Positions 42,191 through 50,827 are shown, numbered from the stretch's first letter. The stretch is 64,000 bases of DNA from JAZKHT01 sp040385245 (GCA_040385245.1 JAZKHT010000001.1:744001-808000), one strand, 5' to 3'. Made by a program: numbers and translations. The notes: generated from the sequence alone by a model not told the origin.

Positions 42191-43222
42191 TCACGGCTTT
42201 GCGACATCCCGCCAACGGGCGACATGCGGCCACATCAGGCGGCGCCACAAGGGTGGGACCAACGCGATCAGGCAGGCCACGGGCAGCGGCCACGGCAGGC
42301 GCGGGGCCTGATCGGGGTTGGGCAGGCGCAGCGCGGGGTAGGGGCGTGCGGGGTGGGCGTGGTGGTCCGAATGGCGCGGCGCGTTCAGCAGCAAGGCCGC
42401 GCTGAACCACGGCGCGGCGTTCCACGAATGGGCGGGGCCGACAGGTTCGATCCGCCCGTTCTGCACACGGCGGACAAGGCCGTAATGCTGCACATAATCC
42501 GACAGGTGGATCTGCGCCTGCGCATGCAGCGCCAATCCGGCCCAGACAGCCACCCCAAACCATCCCCCGATCACCGCCGCCAAGGTCAACGCCAGCGCTG
42601 CCCCGGCCAGATAGACGGCATAGGGATGCAATCCCCGGCCCCTTCGCAGGGCGTTTTCGGCACGAAAGCCTTGCACGAACCCCGCCGCCCCCGCCCGCAG
42701 GGCAAATCGGTAGAACCCGGTGCCCGATGCCGCCGTCGCCGGATCGTCTTGCGTCGCCACATGCCGGTGATGCACAAGGCGGTGACTTGAAGCGTGATGC
42801 CCGATCAGCAGCGCGCAATAGACCGCCACCCCCAGACGGAACAGGCGACGGTGGGCGCGGTGAATCAACTCATGCGCCGCCGGATGGGCGACCTGACCCA
42901 GCCAGAACCCCGCCGTCAGAAACAGCGCCACCTTGTGCCATATGACGCCCGGCAGGGTCAGCGCCCAAACGGCGGCGGGCAGCACCCCTAGCGCCGCGAT
43001 GCCAATCGTCACAAGCAGCGCATCGTCACCGGGAAACTCTGCCCCGTCCGGTGCATCGGCGGCCACAAGCGGCATCACCTGATCCAGCACCACCCCCAAC
43101 AGGATCATCCAGACCAGCGCCGCCCCGGCCCAGCCAAGGGCCATCAGGGTGACCGGTGCCAGCGTCGCCAGCGCGAAGATGGCAGGGGAAAGGGGGCGGG
43201 ACATCGGGCGCTCTTCACTCAT
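42191..43222 (-). CDS. AlkB-type membrane di-iron hydroxylase
   Basis: 343 residues. Integral membrane non-haem di-iron monooxygenase of the alkane hydroxylase/desaturase group. The three His boxes are present: HELIHRAHRR (about residue 115), HHRHVATQDD (about 149) and HSDHHAHPARPYPAL (about 282), spread over about six hydrophobic spans. Such enzymes oxidise alkanes, fatty acids or related chains at the membrane using rubredoxin or ferredoxin; no electron carrier lies in this window, so the substrate stays open. M1 has no clear ribosome site; M7 (43204) follows GAAGAGCGCCCG and could be the true start. Confidence 0.85.
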   Translation of the reverse strand: MSEERPMSRPLSPAIFALATLAPVTLMALGWAGAALVWMILLGVVLDQVMPLVAADAPDGAEFPGDDALLVTIGIAALGVLPAAVWALTLPGVIWHKVALFLTAGFWLGQVAHPAAHELIHRAHRRLFRLGVAVYCALLIGHHASSHRLVHHRHVATQDDPATAASGTGFYRFALRAGAAGFVQGFRAENALRRGRGLHPYAVYLAGAALALTLAAVIGGWFGVAVWAGLALHAQAQIHLSDYVQHYGLVRRVQNGRIEPVGPAHSWNAAPWFSAALLLNAPRHSDHHAHPARPYPALRLPNPDQAPRLPWPLPVACLIALVPPLWRRLMWPHVARWRDVAKP

Positions 43223-43337
43223 GACTGGGCGGAACCTAGCACGCCCGCGCGTCCGCGCCAGCCCCGTGCCGCCGTCGGGTCTTTCCCTTGGCGCGCGAAG
43301 CGACTAGGTGAAAGGGAACTGGCGGGAAAGGGGCGAT

Positions 43338-44339
43338 ATGTCCTTCTTCAAGAAATTGCGCGACCGGATGTTCCGGTCATCAGACAAGATCGCGGACGGG
43401 CTCGAGGCGCTGGTCGCTGACGACACGGCCCAGATCCCGGACGAGGCGGTGCCAGAGGCAAAGCCCGGCCTGATCGGCCGCCTGATCGGCCGCGAGGCGG
43501 ATGCCCCGCGCCGCGTGCTGGATGATGCGATGCTGGAAAGCCTTGAGGAATTGTTGATCCAGTCCGACATGGGGGTCGAAACGTCCCTGCGCGTCACCGC
43601 CAACATCGCCGAGGGCCGCTTTGGCAAGCGCATTTCCACCACCGAGCTGCGCGATGCCCTGTCGGCTGAAATCGCCCGCATCATGACGCCGGTTGCCAAG
43701 CCGCTGCCGCTTTATCCCAACCGCCCGCAGGTGGTGCTGGTGGTGGGCGTCAACGGGTCAGGCAAGACCACGACCATCGGCAAGCTGGCCAGCCAGTTCA
43801 AGGCCGCGGGCAAATCGGTGGTCATTGCCGCAGGCGACACCTTTCGCGCGGCGGCGGTCGAACAGTTGCAGGTCTGGGGCACCCGCGCCGGTGTGCCGGT
43901 GCTGACAGCGCCCGAGGGATCGGACCCCGCCAGCCTTGCCTTTGACGCGCTGACCAAGGCGCAGGACGATGGCGCGGACCTGTTGATGATCGACACCGCA
44001 GGCCGGCTGCAAAACCGCGCCGATCTGATGGAAGAACTGGCCAAGATCGTCCGCGTCCTGCGCAAGAAAGACCCCTCTGCCCCGCACAACACCATTCTTG
44101 TTCTCGATGCGACGACAGGTCAGAACGCGCTGCAACAGGTGGAAATCTTTCGCAAGATTGCCGATGTCACCGGCCTTGTGATGACCAAGCTGGATGGCAC
44201 CGCCAAGGGCGGCGTCCTTGTGGCGCTGGCCGACAAATTCGGCCTTCCGATCCACGCCATCGGGGTGGGCGAACAGATCGACGATCTGGCCCCGTTTGAC
44301 CCCGAAGATTTTGCCCGCGCCCTTGTCGGGCAGGACTGA
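43338..44339 (+). CDS. ftsY: Signal recognition particle receptor FtsY
   Basis: 333 residues. SRP receptor GTPase that brings ribosomes making membrane proteins to the Sec translocon. The NG domain is complete: helical N domain (about residues 1-125), G1 GVNGSGKTTTIGKLASQF (about 136), G3 MIDTAGRLQNRADLMEEL (about 216), and G4/closing loop MTKLDGTAKGGVLVALADKFGLPIHAIGVGEQIDDLAPFD (about 282-320). The acidic A domain found in enterobacterial FtsY is absent, as is usual in alphaproteobacteria. ATG 43338 is chosen at MSFFKKLRDRMFRSS; upstream in-frame residues look unrelated. Ends before a motif-like element. Confidence 0.96.
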   Translation: MSFFKKLRDRMFRSSDKIADGLEALVADDTAQIPDEAVPEAKPGLIGRLIGREADAPRRVLDDAMLESLEELLIQSDMGVETSLRVTANIAEGRFGKRISTTELRDALSAEIARIMTPVAKPLPLYPNRPQVVLVVGVNGSGKTTTIGKLASQFKAAGKSVVIAAGDTFRAAAVEQLQVWGTRAGVPVLTAPEGSDPASLAFDALTKAQDDGADLLMIDTAGRLQNRADLMEELAKIVRVLRKKDPSAPHNTILVLDATTGQNALQQVEIFRKIADVTGLVMTKLDGTAKGGVLVALADKFGLPIHAIGVGEQIDDLAPFDPEDFARALVGQD

Positions 44340-44345
44340 CCCCGC

Positions 44346-44371
44346 CGCTTTCATCTTGGCACAAATATCTT
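44346..44371 (-). repeat. Intergenic motif variant, copy 6
   Basis: On the minus strand the run GAAGATATTTGTGCCAAGAT (44371-44352) and the following GAAAGC resemble the 24-base motif of 2991/17561/35517. It lies in the gap between ftsY and the transporter gene, oriented against both. Confidence 0.4.
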
Positions 44372-44432
44372 CGGGTGGGTCCGAGAGGGGGGAACCCCGT
44401 CCGGCGGTGTCCACCCCGCGAAAGGCGCAAGG

Positions 44433-45332
44433 TTGAGCGACTGGTTGATCTCACTCGAAGGGACTGCCGCAGGGCATGACGCGGCGCTGGTTCTGGCGCT
44501 GATGGCGGCGGTGCTGCATGCGCTGTTCGGTGCGCTGCAAAAGGGACGGCATGACCCCTGGCTGAGCCGGGCTGCGATTGACGCAAGCTATGGTCTGATC
44601 GCGGTGCCCTTTGCCCTGTTCTTGGTGCCGTGGCCCGAAGCGCATATGTGGCCGATCTTTGCAGGGGCCGTGGTCGTGCACGCAGGCTACAAGGTGTTGC
44701 AGGCGATGACCTACACGCGCGGGGCCTATACGGTGGTCTATCCCGTGGTGCGCGGCACCGCCCCCTTTTTCGCGGTGATCGGGGCGGGCCTCGTCTTTGG
44801 CGAAACCTTCACTCTTGGGCAATGGGGCGGATTGGCGGTGCTGCTGGCGGGGATCTTCGGGCTGGCGGCCTATAACCTGCGCCACATCCGGGTGGACCGG
44901 GACAGGCTGGTGCCTGCCTTGGGCTTTGCGGTGGCGACGGGCGGATTCGTGGCACTTTACACGACTTATGACGCCTACGGCATCCGCGCGACGGCGGACC
45001 CGTTCACCTTCCTTGCGTGGTTTTTCATGCTGGACGGGCTGTTCATCCCACTGGTCACGCACCGCCGCTGGCGCAAGGTTCCGCTGGCCGAAGTGCGCCC
45101 CTTGCTGCAAAGGGGTGTAACGGGGGCGATGGTTGCCTATTTCTCGTTCGGGTCGATCATGCTGGCCACACGGCTGGACAAGGTCGGAGAGGCGGCAGTG
45201 CTGCGCGAAACCTCGACCGTGTTTGCCGCCTTGATTGGCTGGGCGGTTTTGGGTGAAAAGGTGGGGCCGCAGCGCACGGCCCTGATGGCGCTGATCGCGG
45301 CCGGGGCGGTGATCATGGAATTTGCGGGATGA
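44433..45332 (+). CDS. EamA/DMT family membrane transporter
   Basis: 299 residues with ten likely membrane helices in two repeats. Drug/metabolite transporter family; many members export metabolites such as amino acids. Typical pieces are LAVLLAGIFGLAAYNL (first repeat end), VHAGYKVLQAMTYTRGAYTVVYPVVRG (about residues 80-106), and the second-repeat block VAYFSFGSIMLATRLDKVGEAAVLRETSTVFAALIGWAVLGEKVGPQR (about 230-277). Substrate cannot be read. The start is TTG 44433 (MSDWLISLE), with AAAGGCGCAAGG upstream. Its stop overlaps the yciB start by four bases, so both are probably one transcript after ftsY. Confidence 0.82.
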   Translation: MSDWLISLEGTAAGHDAALVLALMAAVLHALFGALQKGRHDPWLSRAAIDASYGLIAVPFALFLVPWPEAHMWPIFAGAVVVHAGYKVLQAMTYTRGAYTVVYPVVRGTAPFFAVIGAGLVFGETFTLGQWGGLAVLLAGIFGLAAYNLRHIRVDRDRLVPALGFAVATGGFVALYTTYDAYGIRATADPFTFLAWFFMLDGLFIPLVTHRRWRKVPLAEVRPLLQRGVTGAMVAYFSFGSIMLATRLDKVGEAAVLRETSTVFAALIGWAVLGEKVGPQRTALMALIAAGAVIMEFAG

Positions 45333-45955
45333 ATGCGATGGCTGCGGGCAGAAAGATCAATCCGATCCTGAAGATGGTGCTGGAACTGGGGCCGATCGTC
45401 CTTTTCTTTGCGGGGTATGTGAAACTGAAGGATCAGACCTTCACCATCGCGGGGGCCGATTATTCCGGCTTTATCCTGATGACGGCGGCGTTCATTCCGC
45501 TGATGATCCTGACGACCGGCATCCTGTGGGCGCTGACGGGCAAGCTGTCGAAGATGCAGCTTGCCACCGTCGTGCTGGTGATCGTGTTCGGCGGCCTGTC
45601 GGTCTGGCTGAACGACGAGCGGTTTTTCAAGATGAAGCCGACGATGATCTACCTTCTTTTCGCGGGCACCCTTGGCTTTGGCCTGCTGCGCGGCGAAAGC
45701 TATCTGAAGGCGGTGATGGACGACGCGCTGCCGCTGCAACCCGAAGGCTGGATGATCCTGACCCGGCGGCTGTGCGCGTTCTTTTTCGCGCTGGCCGTCG
45801 CGAATGAGGCGGTGTGGAGGCTGATGTCGACCGAGGCTTGGGTGAACTTCAAGACCTTTGGCCTGACGGCGGCACTGTTTGCGTTCTTCATGACCCAAGG
45901 CGGCGTTCTGGCACGCTATGGAATTGAAGAACCCAAGGGCGACGGCGGGGCGTGA
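45329..45955 (+). CDS. yciB: Inner-membrane septation-type protein YciB/IspZ
   Basis: 208 residues, about six membrane helices. Member of the YciB/IspA family linked to cell-envelope synthesis and division in enterobacteria. Family pieces: ILKMVLELGPIVLFFAGYV (about residues 13-31), VLVIVFGGLSVWLNDERFFKMKPTMIYLLFA (about 82-112), and the C-terminal LMSTEAWVNFKTFGLTAALFAFFMTQ. The start ATG overlaps the EamA stop (ATGA). The ftsY-EamA-yciB order is one I recall from other Rhodobacteraceae. Ends in a convergent gap with an inverted repeat. Confidence 0.88.
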   Translation: MNAMAAGRKINPILKMVLELGPIVLFFAGYVKLKDQTFTIAGADYSGFILMTAAFIPLMILTTGILWALTGKLSKMQLATVVLVIVFGGLSVWLNDERFFKMKPTMIYLLFAGTLGFGLLRGESYLKAVMDDALPLQPEGWMILTRRLCAFFFALAVANEAVWRLMSTEAWVNFKTFGLTAALFAFFMTQGGVLARYGIEEPKGDGGA

Positions 45956-45956
45956 C

Positions 45957-46008
45957 GCCCAAAAATCTTTGAAGGACTTCTGCAAAAGTTTTCACAAGAC
46001 TTTTGGGC
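45957..46008. terminator. Inverted repeat between convergent genes
   Basis: GCCCAAAA (45957-45964) pairs with TTTTGGGC (46001-46008), and TCTT (45966-45969) with AAGA (45996-45999); the enclosed loop is about 26 bases. It sits in the short gap between yciB and the GST gene. Termination in both directions is plausible but no clean T-run follows on either side. Confidence 0.5.
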
Positions 46009-46017
46009 GCACACGGA

Positions 46018-46713
46018 TCAGCGTTTGAACAGAACCTCTTGCGCCTGTTTGTCGGTGGCCGCGTCCGACCGCACCTCGGCCCCGATGGCGGCGCCTTTGA
46101 CAAAGGCCGGGCGTGCGCCCAACTCGGCCAGCCAGCGCGCGAAATGGGGTTTGTCGTCCAGCGTCTGTTCCTGCCCCTGCCACCCCATGGCCCAAGGCCA
46201 GATGGCGAAATCGGCAATCGACAGGAAATCACCCGCGACATAGCGGTGTTTGGCCAGTTGCCGGTCCAGCACGCCATACAGCCGGCCGACCTCGCGCCGG
46301 TAGCGGTCTTTGGCATAGGGCAGATCGTGGCCCATCCCCAGCGCGTATTTCAGAAAGTGGTGCGCTTGCCCTGCCATCGGGCCGACGCCGCCCATCTGCC
46401 ACATCAACCACTGATCAACGGCGATGCGGTCGCGTTCGGTGGGGCCGCAGAACTGCCCGGTCTTGCGGGCCAGATATTGCAGGATCGCCCCGGATTCGAA
46501 GATCGAGATCGGCTTGCCATCCGGGCCATCGGGATCGGTGATCGCGGGCATGCGGTTGTTGGGGGAAATCGACAGGAAAGACGGCTCGAACTGGTCGCCC
46601 TTGCCGATGTTCACGAAATGCACGGTGTAAGGCAGGCCCATTTCTTCCAGCGCGATGGTGACCTTCTTGCCGTTGGGGGTGGGCCAGTAAAAAACGTCAA
46701 TGGGGGCGGGCAT
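46018..46713 (-). CDS. Glutathione S-transferase family protein (Nu class-like)
   Basis: 231 residues. Thioredoxin-fold domain first (about residues 1-90) with YWPTPNGKKVTIALEEMGLPYTVHFVNIGKGDQFEPSFLSISPNNRMPAITDP (about 8-60), then FESGAILQYLARKTG (about 75). The second, helical domain has QWLMWQMGGVGPMAGQAHHFLKY. The TPNGKKV opening and NNRMPAI block are typical of the YghU/YfcG-type group, which often act as disulfide reductases with glutathione. Catalytic residue is not certain. Start at 46713 (MPAPIDVF) is chosen; a longer reading adds ten unlike residues. It diverges from metZ. Confidence 0.85.
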   Translation of the reverse strand: MPAPIDVFYWPTPNGKKVTIALEEMGLPYTVHFVNIGKGDQFEPSFLSISPNNRMPAITDPDGPDGKPISIFESGAILQYLARKTGQFCGPTERDRIAVDQWLMWQMGGVGPMAGQAHHFLKYALGMGHDLPYAKDRYRREVGRLYGVLDRQLAKHRYVAGDFLSIADFAIWPWAMGWQGQEQTLDDKPHFARWLAELGARPAFVKGAAIGAEVRSDAATDKQAQEVLFKR

Positions 46714-46767
46714 ACAACTCTCCAGTTTGCGGCAGGGCATCATGACGATTTGCGGGGCATAGGCAAG

Positions 46768-46796
46768 TTGACCCCGCCTTCACAAAAGCGTATGTC
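46768..46796 (+). promoter_or_regulatory. Candidate promoter of metZ
   Basis: TTGACC (46768-46773), 17-base spacer, TATGTC (46791-46796). The predicted start near 46803 falls on the first base pairs of the SAM-II aptamer, which makes the assignment more convincing. Confidence 0.65.
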
Positions 46797-46800
46797 GCCC

Positions 46801-46855
46801 CCGTGGCGCTTTGTTACCGGATTGCGGGCCACGTTAAACATTCCGCTAAAAGGGT
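46801..46855 (+). ncRNA. SAM-II riboswitch aptamer
   Basis: Matches the SAM-II consensus: P1 stem CGTGGC (46802-46807) / GCCACG (46828-46833), six perfect pairs, enclosing the loop GCTTTGTTACCGGATTGCGG, then TTAAACATTCCGCTAAAAGG with the conserved GCTAAA near 46845-46850. SAM-II aptamers occur upstream of methionine-pathway genes in alphaproteobacteria, and metZ follows here. High S-adenosylmethionine is expected to reduce metZ expression. Confidence 0.9.
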
Positions 46856-46866
46856 CAGGGCGATGC

Positions 46867-46901
46867 AACCCCGGAACCCTTGGTTTTCCGGGGTTTTCTT
46901 T
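46867..46901 (+). terminator. Riboswitch expression-platform terminator
   Basis: Perfect 10-bp stem AACCCCGGAA (46867-46876) / TTCCGGGGTT (46886-46895) with a nine-base loop, followed by TTCTTT. It lies between the SAM-II aptamer and the metZ start at 46919, so the switch probably controls transcription termination. Confidence 0.75.
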
Positions 46902-46918
46902 GGCCGGAGGCCGCCGCG

Positions 46919-48100
46919 ATGACAAACGACTGGAAGATGCGCACCAAAGCCGTGCACGAAGGCAGCCGCCGCAGCCAGTATGGCGAAATGGCCGAGGCGA
47001 TCTTCCTGACGCAGGGCTTTGCCTATGACACCGCCGAAAGCGCCGAGGCGCGGTTCGTCAAGGCAGGCGATGATGAATTCATCTATGCCCGCTACGGCAA
47101 CCCCACGACCCGCATGTTCGAAGAGCGTATCGCCGCGATCGAAGGCACCGAAGACGCCTTTGCCACCGCCAGCGGCATGGCGGCGGTGAATGGCGCGCTG
47201 ACGGCGATGCTGCGGGCGGGCGACCATGTCGTGTCATCGCGCGCCCTGTTCGGGTCGTGCCTTTACATCCTTGAAGAGGTGCTGACCCGCTACGGCGTCC
47301 GGGTCACCTTTGTCGACGGCACCGATCTGGACCAATGGCGCGCCGCCGTGACGCCGGAAACGAAGGCCGTGTTTTTCGAATCAGTATCGAACCCGACGCT
47401 GGAGTTGATCGACATCCGCGCGGTGTCGGACATCGCCCATGCGGTGGGCGCGCTGGTCATTGTCGATAACGTCTTTGCGACCCCGGTGTTCAGCAACGCG
47501 GTGGAACAGGGGGCCGACGTGGTGGTCTATTCCACCACCAAGCACATTGACGGGCAAGGCCGCGCGCTGGGCGGTGTGGTCTGCGGCACCAGGGACTATA
47601 TCCGCAAGGTGCTGGAACCCTACATGAAGCACACCGGCGGCTCGATGAGCCCGTTTACCGCATGGATCATGCTGAACGGCATGGCCACGCTGGACCTGCG
47701 CTGCCGGGCGATGGCTGAGTCCGCGCTGCAACTGGCGCAGGCGCTGGACGGCGACGACAGGCTGTCGCGCGTGATCTTTCCGGGGCTTGCAAGCCATCCG
47801 CAGTTTGATCTGGCGACAGCACAGATGGGATCGGGGGGCACGATTGTGACCTTTGACATCGCAGCGGGGAAAGAGGCGGCGTTCCGGTTCATGAACGCGC
47901 TGCGAATCGTCAAGATTTCGAACAATCTTGGCGATGCGAAATCCATCGCGACGCATCCGGCCACGACCACGCATCAACGGCTCAGCCCCGAGATGAAGGA
48001 AAAACTGGGGATCACCCCGGGGTTGATCCGGCTTTCCGTGGGGCTTGAGGACGCAGATGACCTGATCGCCGACATTCGCGCCGCACTTTCTATGATCTGA
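46919..48100 (+). CDS. metZ: O-succinylhomoserine sulfhydrylase
   Basis: 393 residues. PLP enzyme of the Cys/Met metabolism family that forms homocysteine from O-succinylhomoserine and sulfide. Signatures: ARYGNPTTRMFEERIAAIEGTEDAFATASGMAAV (about residues 57-90), VDNVFATPVFSNAVEQGADVVVYSTTKHIDGQGRALGG (about 180-217, with the Schiff-base Lys in STTKHIDG), and RIVKISNNLGDAKSIATHPATTTHQRL (about residues 328-354). The SAM-II riboswitch and terminator in front fit a methionine-pathway role. MetZ versus MetY/MetB is chosen from the riboswitch context and overall match; strict substrate preference is not proved. Start ATG 46919 is preceded by GGCCGGAGGCC. Confidence 0.9.
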   Translation: MTNDWKMRTKAVHEGSRRSQYGEMAEAIFLTQGFAYDTAESAEARFVKAGDDEFIYARYGNPTTRMFEERIAAIEGTEDAFATASGMAAVNGALTAMLRAGDHVVSSRALFGSCLYILEEVLTRYGVRVTFVDGTDLDQWRAAVTPETKAVFFESVSNPTLELIDIRAVSDIAHAVGALVIVDNVFATPVFSNAVEQGADVVVYSTTKHIDGQGRALGGVVCGTRDYIRKVLEPYMKHTGGSMSPFTAWIMLNGMATLDLRCRAMAESALQLAQALDGDDRLSRVIFPGLASHPQFDLATAQMGSGGTIVTFDIAAGKEAAFRFMNALRIVKISNNLGDAKSIATHPATTTHQRLSPEMKEKLGITPGLIRLSVGLEDADDLIADIRAALSMI

Positions 48101-48199
48101 AGTCGGTTCCGGCGCGTATTTCATCGGCAACGGTTGAGCAAAGGGGGTAAAGTCCCCACATAGTTCAACTGCGGCCAACCAGCAGCAAAGGGGCGCGCC

Positions 48200-49291
48200 A
48201 TGAACATCTTTACGCCAGACATCGACCGCAAGCCGTCGCGGGCCGAGGCGGAGGCCGCCTTGGCAACGCTGCGGCAGTGGGCAGGCAAAGCCTCGGACGA
48301 CGAGATTGCAACGTTGGATTCCTCGGTCGGCTTCTTGCTGCCCGGTTCGGCCTATCCGGCGCTCAGCCGGGCCTACCCCGAAGATTTCGCGGTGGACGAC
48401 GCCTACAAGGACAGTCTGCCCGATTTGCAGAACGGCCCGTCCAGCCTGATCGTGGGCGAACGGCAGTTGATCCAGCACGTCGGCATTTCGAACTTTCGCC
48501 TGCCGATCCGCTATCACACCCGCGACAATGGCGACCTGACGCTGGAAACCAGCGTGACCGGCACCGTCTCGCTTGAGGCCGAGAAGAAGGGCATCAACAT
48601 GAGCCGCATCATGCGGTCATTCTATGCCCATGCGGAACGCGACTTCAGCTTCAAGGTGATCGAACACGCGCTGGAAGATTACAAACGCGATCTGCAAAGC
48701 TTTGACGCCCGCATCCAGATGCGGTTCAGCTTTCCGGTGCGGGTGGACAGCCTGCGCTCGGGCCTGTCGGGGTGGCAGTATTACGACATCGCGCTGGAAC
48801 TGGTGGATGTGGCCGGGGTGCGCAAAAAGATCATGCACCTGGATTTCGTCTATTCCAGCACGTGTCCCTGTTCGCTGGAACTGTCCGAACATGCCCGCCG
48901 CACACGCGGCCAGATGGCCACGCCGCATTCCCAGCGGTCCGTTGCGCGCATCTCGGTCGAGGTGGCGGGGGGCCAGTGCCTGTGGTTCGAAGACCTGATC
49001 GAGCTTGCGCGCATGGCCGTGCCGACCGAGACGCAGGTGATGGTCAAGCGCGAGGATGAACAGGCCTTTGCCGAATTGAACGCCGCCAACCCGATCTTTG
49101 TCGAAGATGCGGCGCGCAGCTTCTGTCAAGCGTTGAAGGGCGACCCCCGGATCGGTGATTTCCGCATCATCGCCAGCCATCAGGAAAGCCTGCACAGCCA
49201 TGACGCCGTGTCGGTGTTGACGGATGGGCCGACATTCGCGGCAGACAGTCTGGACCCCAAGCTGTTCACGACGCTTTTCCACGTCGGATAA
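48200..49291 (+). CDS. folE2: GTP cyclohydrolase FolE2
   Basis: 363 residues. Converts GTP to dihydroneopterin triphosphate, the entry step of folate synthesis. It belongs to the FolE2 (type IB) group, which carries a different metal preference from FolE. Signatures are VGISNFRLPIRYH (about residue 94), METSVTGTVSLEAEKKGINMSRIMRSF-like block LETSVTGTVSLEAEKKGINMSR (about 115), FSFPVRVDSLRSGLSGWQYYD (about 174) and the catalytic Cys region YSSTCPCSLELSEHAR (about 217-232). Together with folB and folP at 62-64 kb the window covers several folate steps. Start ATG follows AAAGGGGCGCGCC. Confidence 0.95.
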   Translation: MNIFTPDIDRKPSRAEAEAALATLRQWAGKASDDEIATLDSSVGFLLPGSAYPALSRAYPEDFAVDDAYKDSLPDLQNGPSSLIVGERQLIQHVGISNFRLPIRYHTRDNGDLTLETSVTGTVSLEAEKKGINMSRIMRSFYAHAERDFSFKVIEHALEDYKRDLQSFDARIQMRFSFPVRVDSLRSGLSGWQYYDIALELVDVAGVRKKIMHLDFVYSSTCPCSLELSEHARRTRGQMATPHSQRSVARISVEVAGGQCLWFEDLIELARMAVPTETQVMVKREDEQAFAELNAANPIFVEDAARSFCQALKGDPRIGDFRIIASHQESLHSHDAVSVLTDGPTFAADSLDPKLFTTLFHVG

Positions 49292-49343
49292 CGGGGCGGT
49301 GGATTGACCAAAGGGGGGGCGGCAGTGTAGCTGCGGCCCAACC

Positions 49344-50792
49344 ATGGTTGAATTACGGCCCATTGCCTATGTGTTCGGGCGCATCCTGATCGTGCTTGCG
49401 ATCCTGATGCTTGCGCCCGCCATGACCGATTGGGGGGCAGGCGATCCCAACGGGTTTGATTTCCTGTCTTCGGCCGTGATCACCGGTGGCTTTGGCGGAC
49501 TGGTGGCGCTTGCCTCGGCCAATGGTCTGCGCGGCGGGATCGACACGCGGCAGGCCTATCTTTTGACGGCGGTGATCTGGTTCGGGGTGCCCTTGTTCGG
49601 GGCGCTGCCCTTCATCCTTGGCGCGCCGCATCTGCATTTCACCGAAGCCTATTTCGAGGCGGTGTCGGGCATCACGACCACCGGGGCCACGGTGATCTTC
49701 GGGTTGGAAACCCTGCCTGACGGGATGAACCTGTGGCGCGGCCTGATGAACTGGAGCGGGGGGTTGGGCATCGCCTTTATCGCGATGATCTTTCTGCCGG
49801 TGATGCGCGTCGGCGGGATGCAGTTTTTCCGCACCGAGGGGTTTGACACCTTTGGCAAGGCGCTGCCGCGCGCCACCGATATCGCGGGGCAGCTTGCGCT
49901 GGTTTATGTCGGGCTGACCATCACCTGCGCCATGGTTTACAGCGCCATCGGCATGACGCCCCTGGATGCGGTCGTGAACGGCATGGCGTCCATCGCCACG
50001 GGTGGGTTTTCGCCGCGCGATGCATCGTTCAACCCCTACGCCGGGGCGGGCGAATACTTTGGGGCGTTGTTCATGCTGCTGGGAAGCCTGCCCTACATCC
50101 GCTATGTGCAGCTTGTGAACGGATCGGCACGGCCCCTGTGGCAGGACAGCCAAGCCCGCGCCTATCTGCGCTGGCTGGCGTTTGCGGTGGTGTCCGTCAC
50201 GCTGTGGCGATGGATGACCGCCGACATCGGGCTGGAGCCTGCGTTCCGGGAATCGCTGTTCAACCTGACCTCGATCATGTCGAGCACCGGGTTCTTCAGC
50301 GGTTCGTTCCCGACATGGGGCGGTTACATGCTGATCGTGGCCTTTGTGATCGGGATGATCGGCGCCTGTTCGGGATCGTCGGCGGCAGGGTTAAGCGTAT
50401 TTCGCGTGCAATTGCTGGTGGCGGCGGTGATCCAGAACCTGCGGCAGATCACCTCTCCGGGGCGGGTCGCCCCGGTCAAGTACGACGGACGCACCGTCGA
50501 TATCGATGTGATGAGCGCGCTGATGCTCTATGTCACCGGCTTTATCCTGACGCTTGGGGTGTTGAGCGTGGCGATGACGCTGACCGGGGTGGACATGATT
50601 TCATCCCTGTTTGCGGTTTGGACAGCGCTTGGCAACATCGGCTATGGCTTTGGGCCGCTGGTCGAACGGACGGGCACATTCGTTGATTACCCCGATGCGG
50701 CGAAATGGATCATGACGCTGGCGATGCTGCTGGGCCGGCTGGGCCTGCTGGCCATATTCGTGCTGGTGCTGCCTGCGTTCTGGCGCCGTTAG
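49344..50792 (+). CDS. trkH: TrkH-type potassium uptake protein, paralogue 1 (altered filter)
   Basis: 482 residues, four P-loop repeats in a membrane protein that moves K+ with TrkA-type gating subunits. P-loops read SGITTTGATVI, ASIATGGFSP, MSSTGFFSGS and in the fourth IGACSGSSAAGLSVFR (about residue 341). The last differs from the usual fourth loop: one filter Gly is Ala and the Lys before VFR is Ser. Other parts such as MQFFRTEGFDTFGKALPRATDIAGQLALVYVGLTITC are typical. Start ATG 49344 has no clear ribosome site. The second paralogue follows 70 bases downstream. No trkA lies in the window. Confidence 0.9.
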   Translation: MVELRPIAYVFGRILIVLAILMLAPAMTDWGAGDPNGFDFLSSAVITGGFGGLVALASANGLRGGIDTRQAYLLTAVIWFGVPLFGALPFILGAPHLHFTEAYFEAVSGITTTGATVIFGLETLPDGMNLWRGLMNWSGGLGIAFIAMIFLPVMRVGGMQFFRTEGFDTFGKALPRATDIAGQLALVYVGLTITCAMVYSAIGMTPLDAVVNGMASIATGGFSPRDASFNPYAGAGEYFGALFMLLGSLPYIRYVQLVNGSARPLWQDSQARAYLRWLAFAVVSVTLWRWMTADIGLEPAFRESLFNLTSIMSSTGFFSGSFPTWGGYMLIVAFVIGMIGACSGSSAAGLSVFRVQLLVAAVIQNLRQITSPGRVAPVKYDGRTVDIDVMSALMLYVTGFILTLGVLSVAMTLTGVDMISSLFAVWTALGNIGYGFGPLVERTGTFVDYPDAAKWIMTLAMLLGRLGLLAIFVLVLPAFWRR

Positions 50793-50827
50793 GGCAGGAC
50801 GCTGCTTGAGTTTTTGTCTATCGGCGG

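Noticed and set aside
48101..49343. Similar short stretches before folE2 and before trkH1 (CAAAGGGGG and GCGGCC-CAACC)
   Set aside because: The two stretches share only two short blocks at different spacing; too weak to call a repeat or operator.
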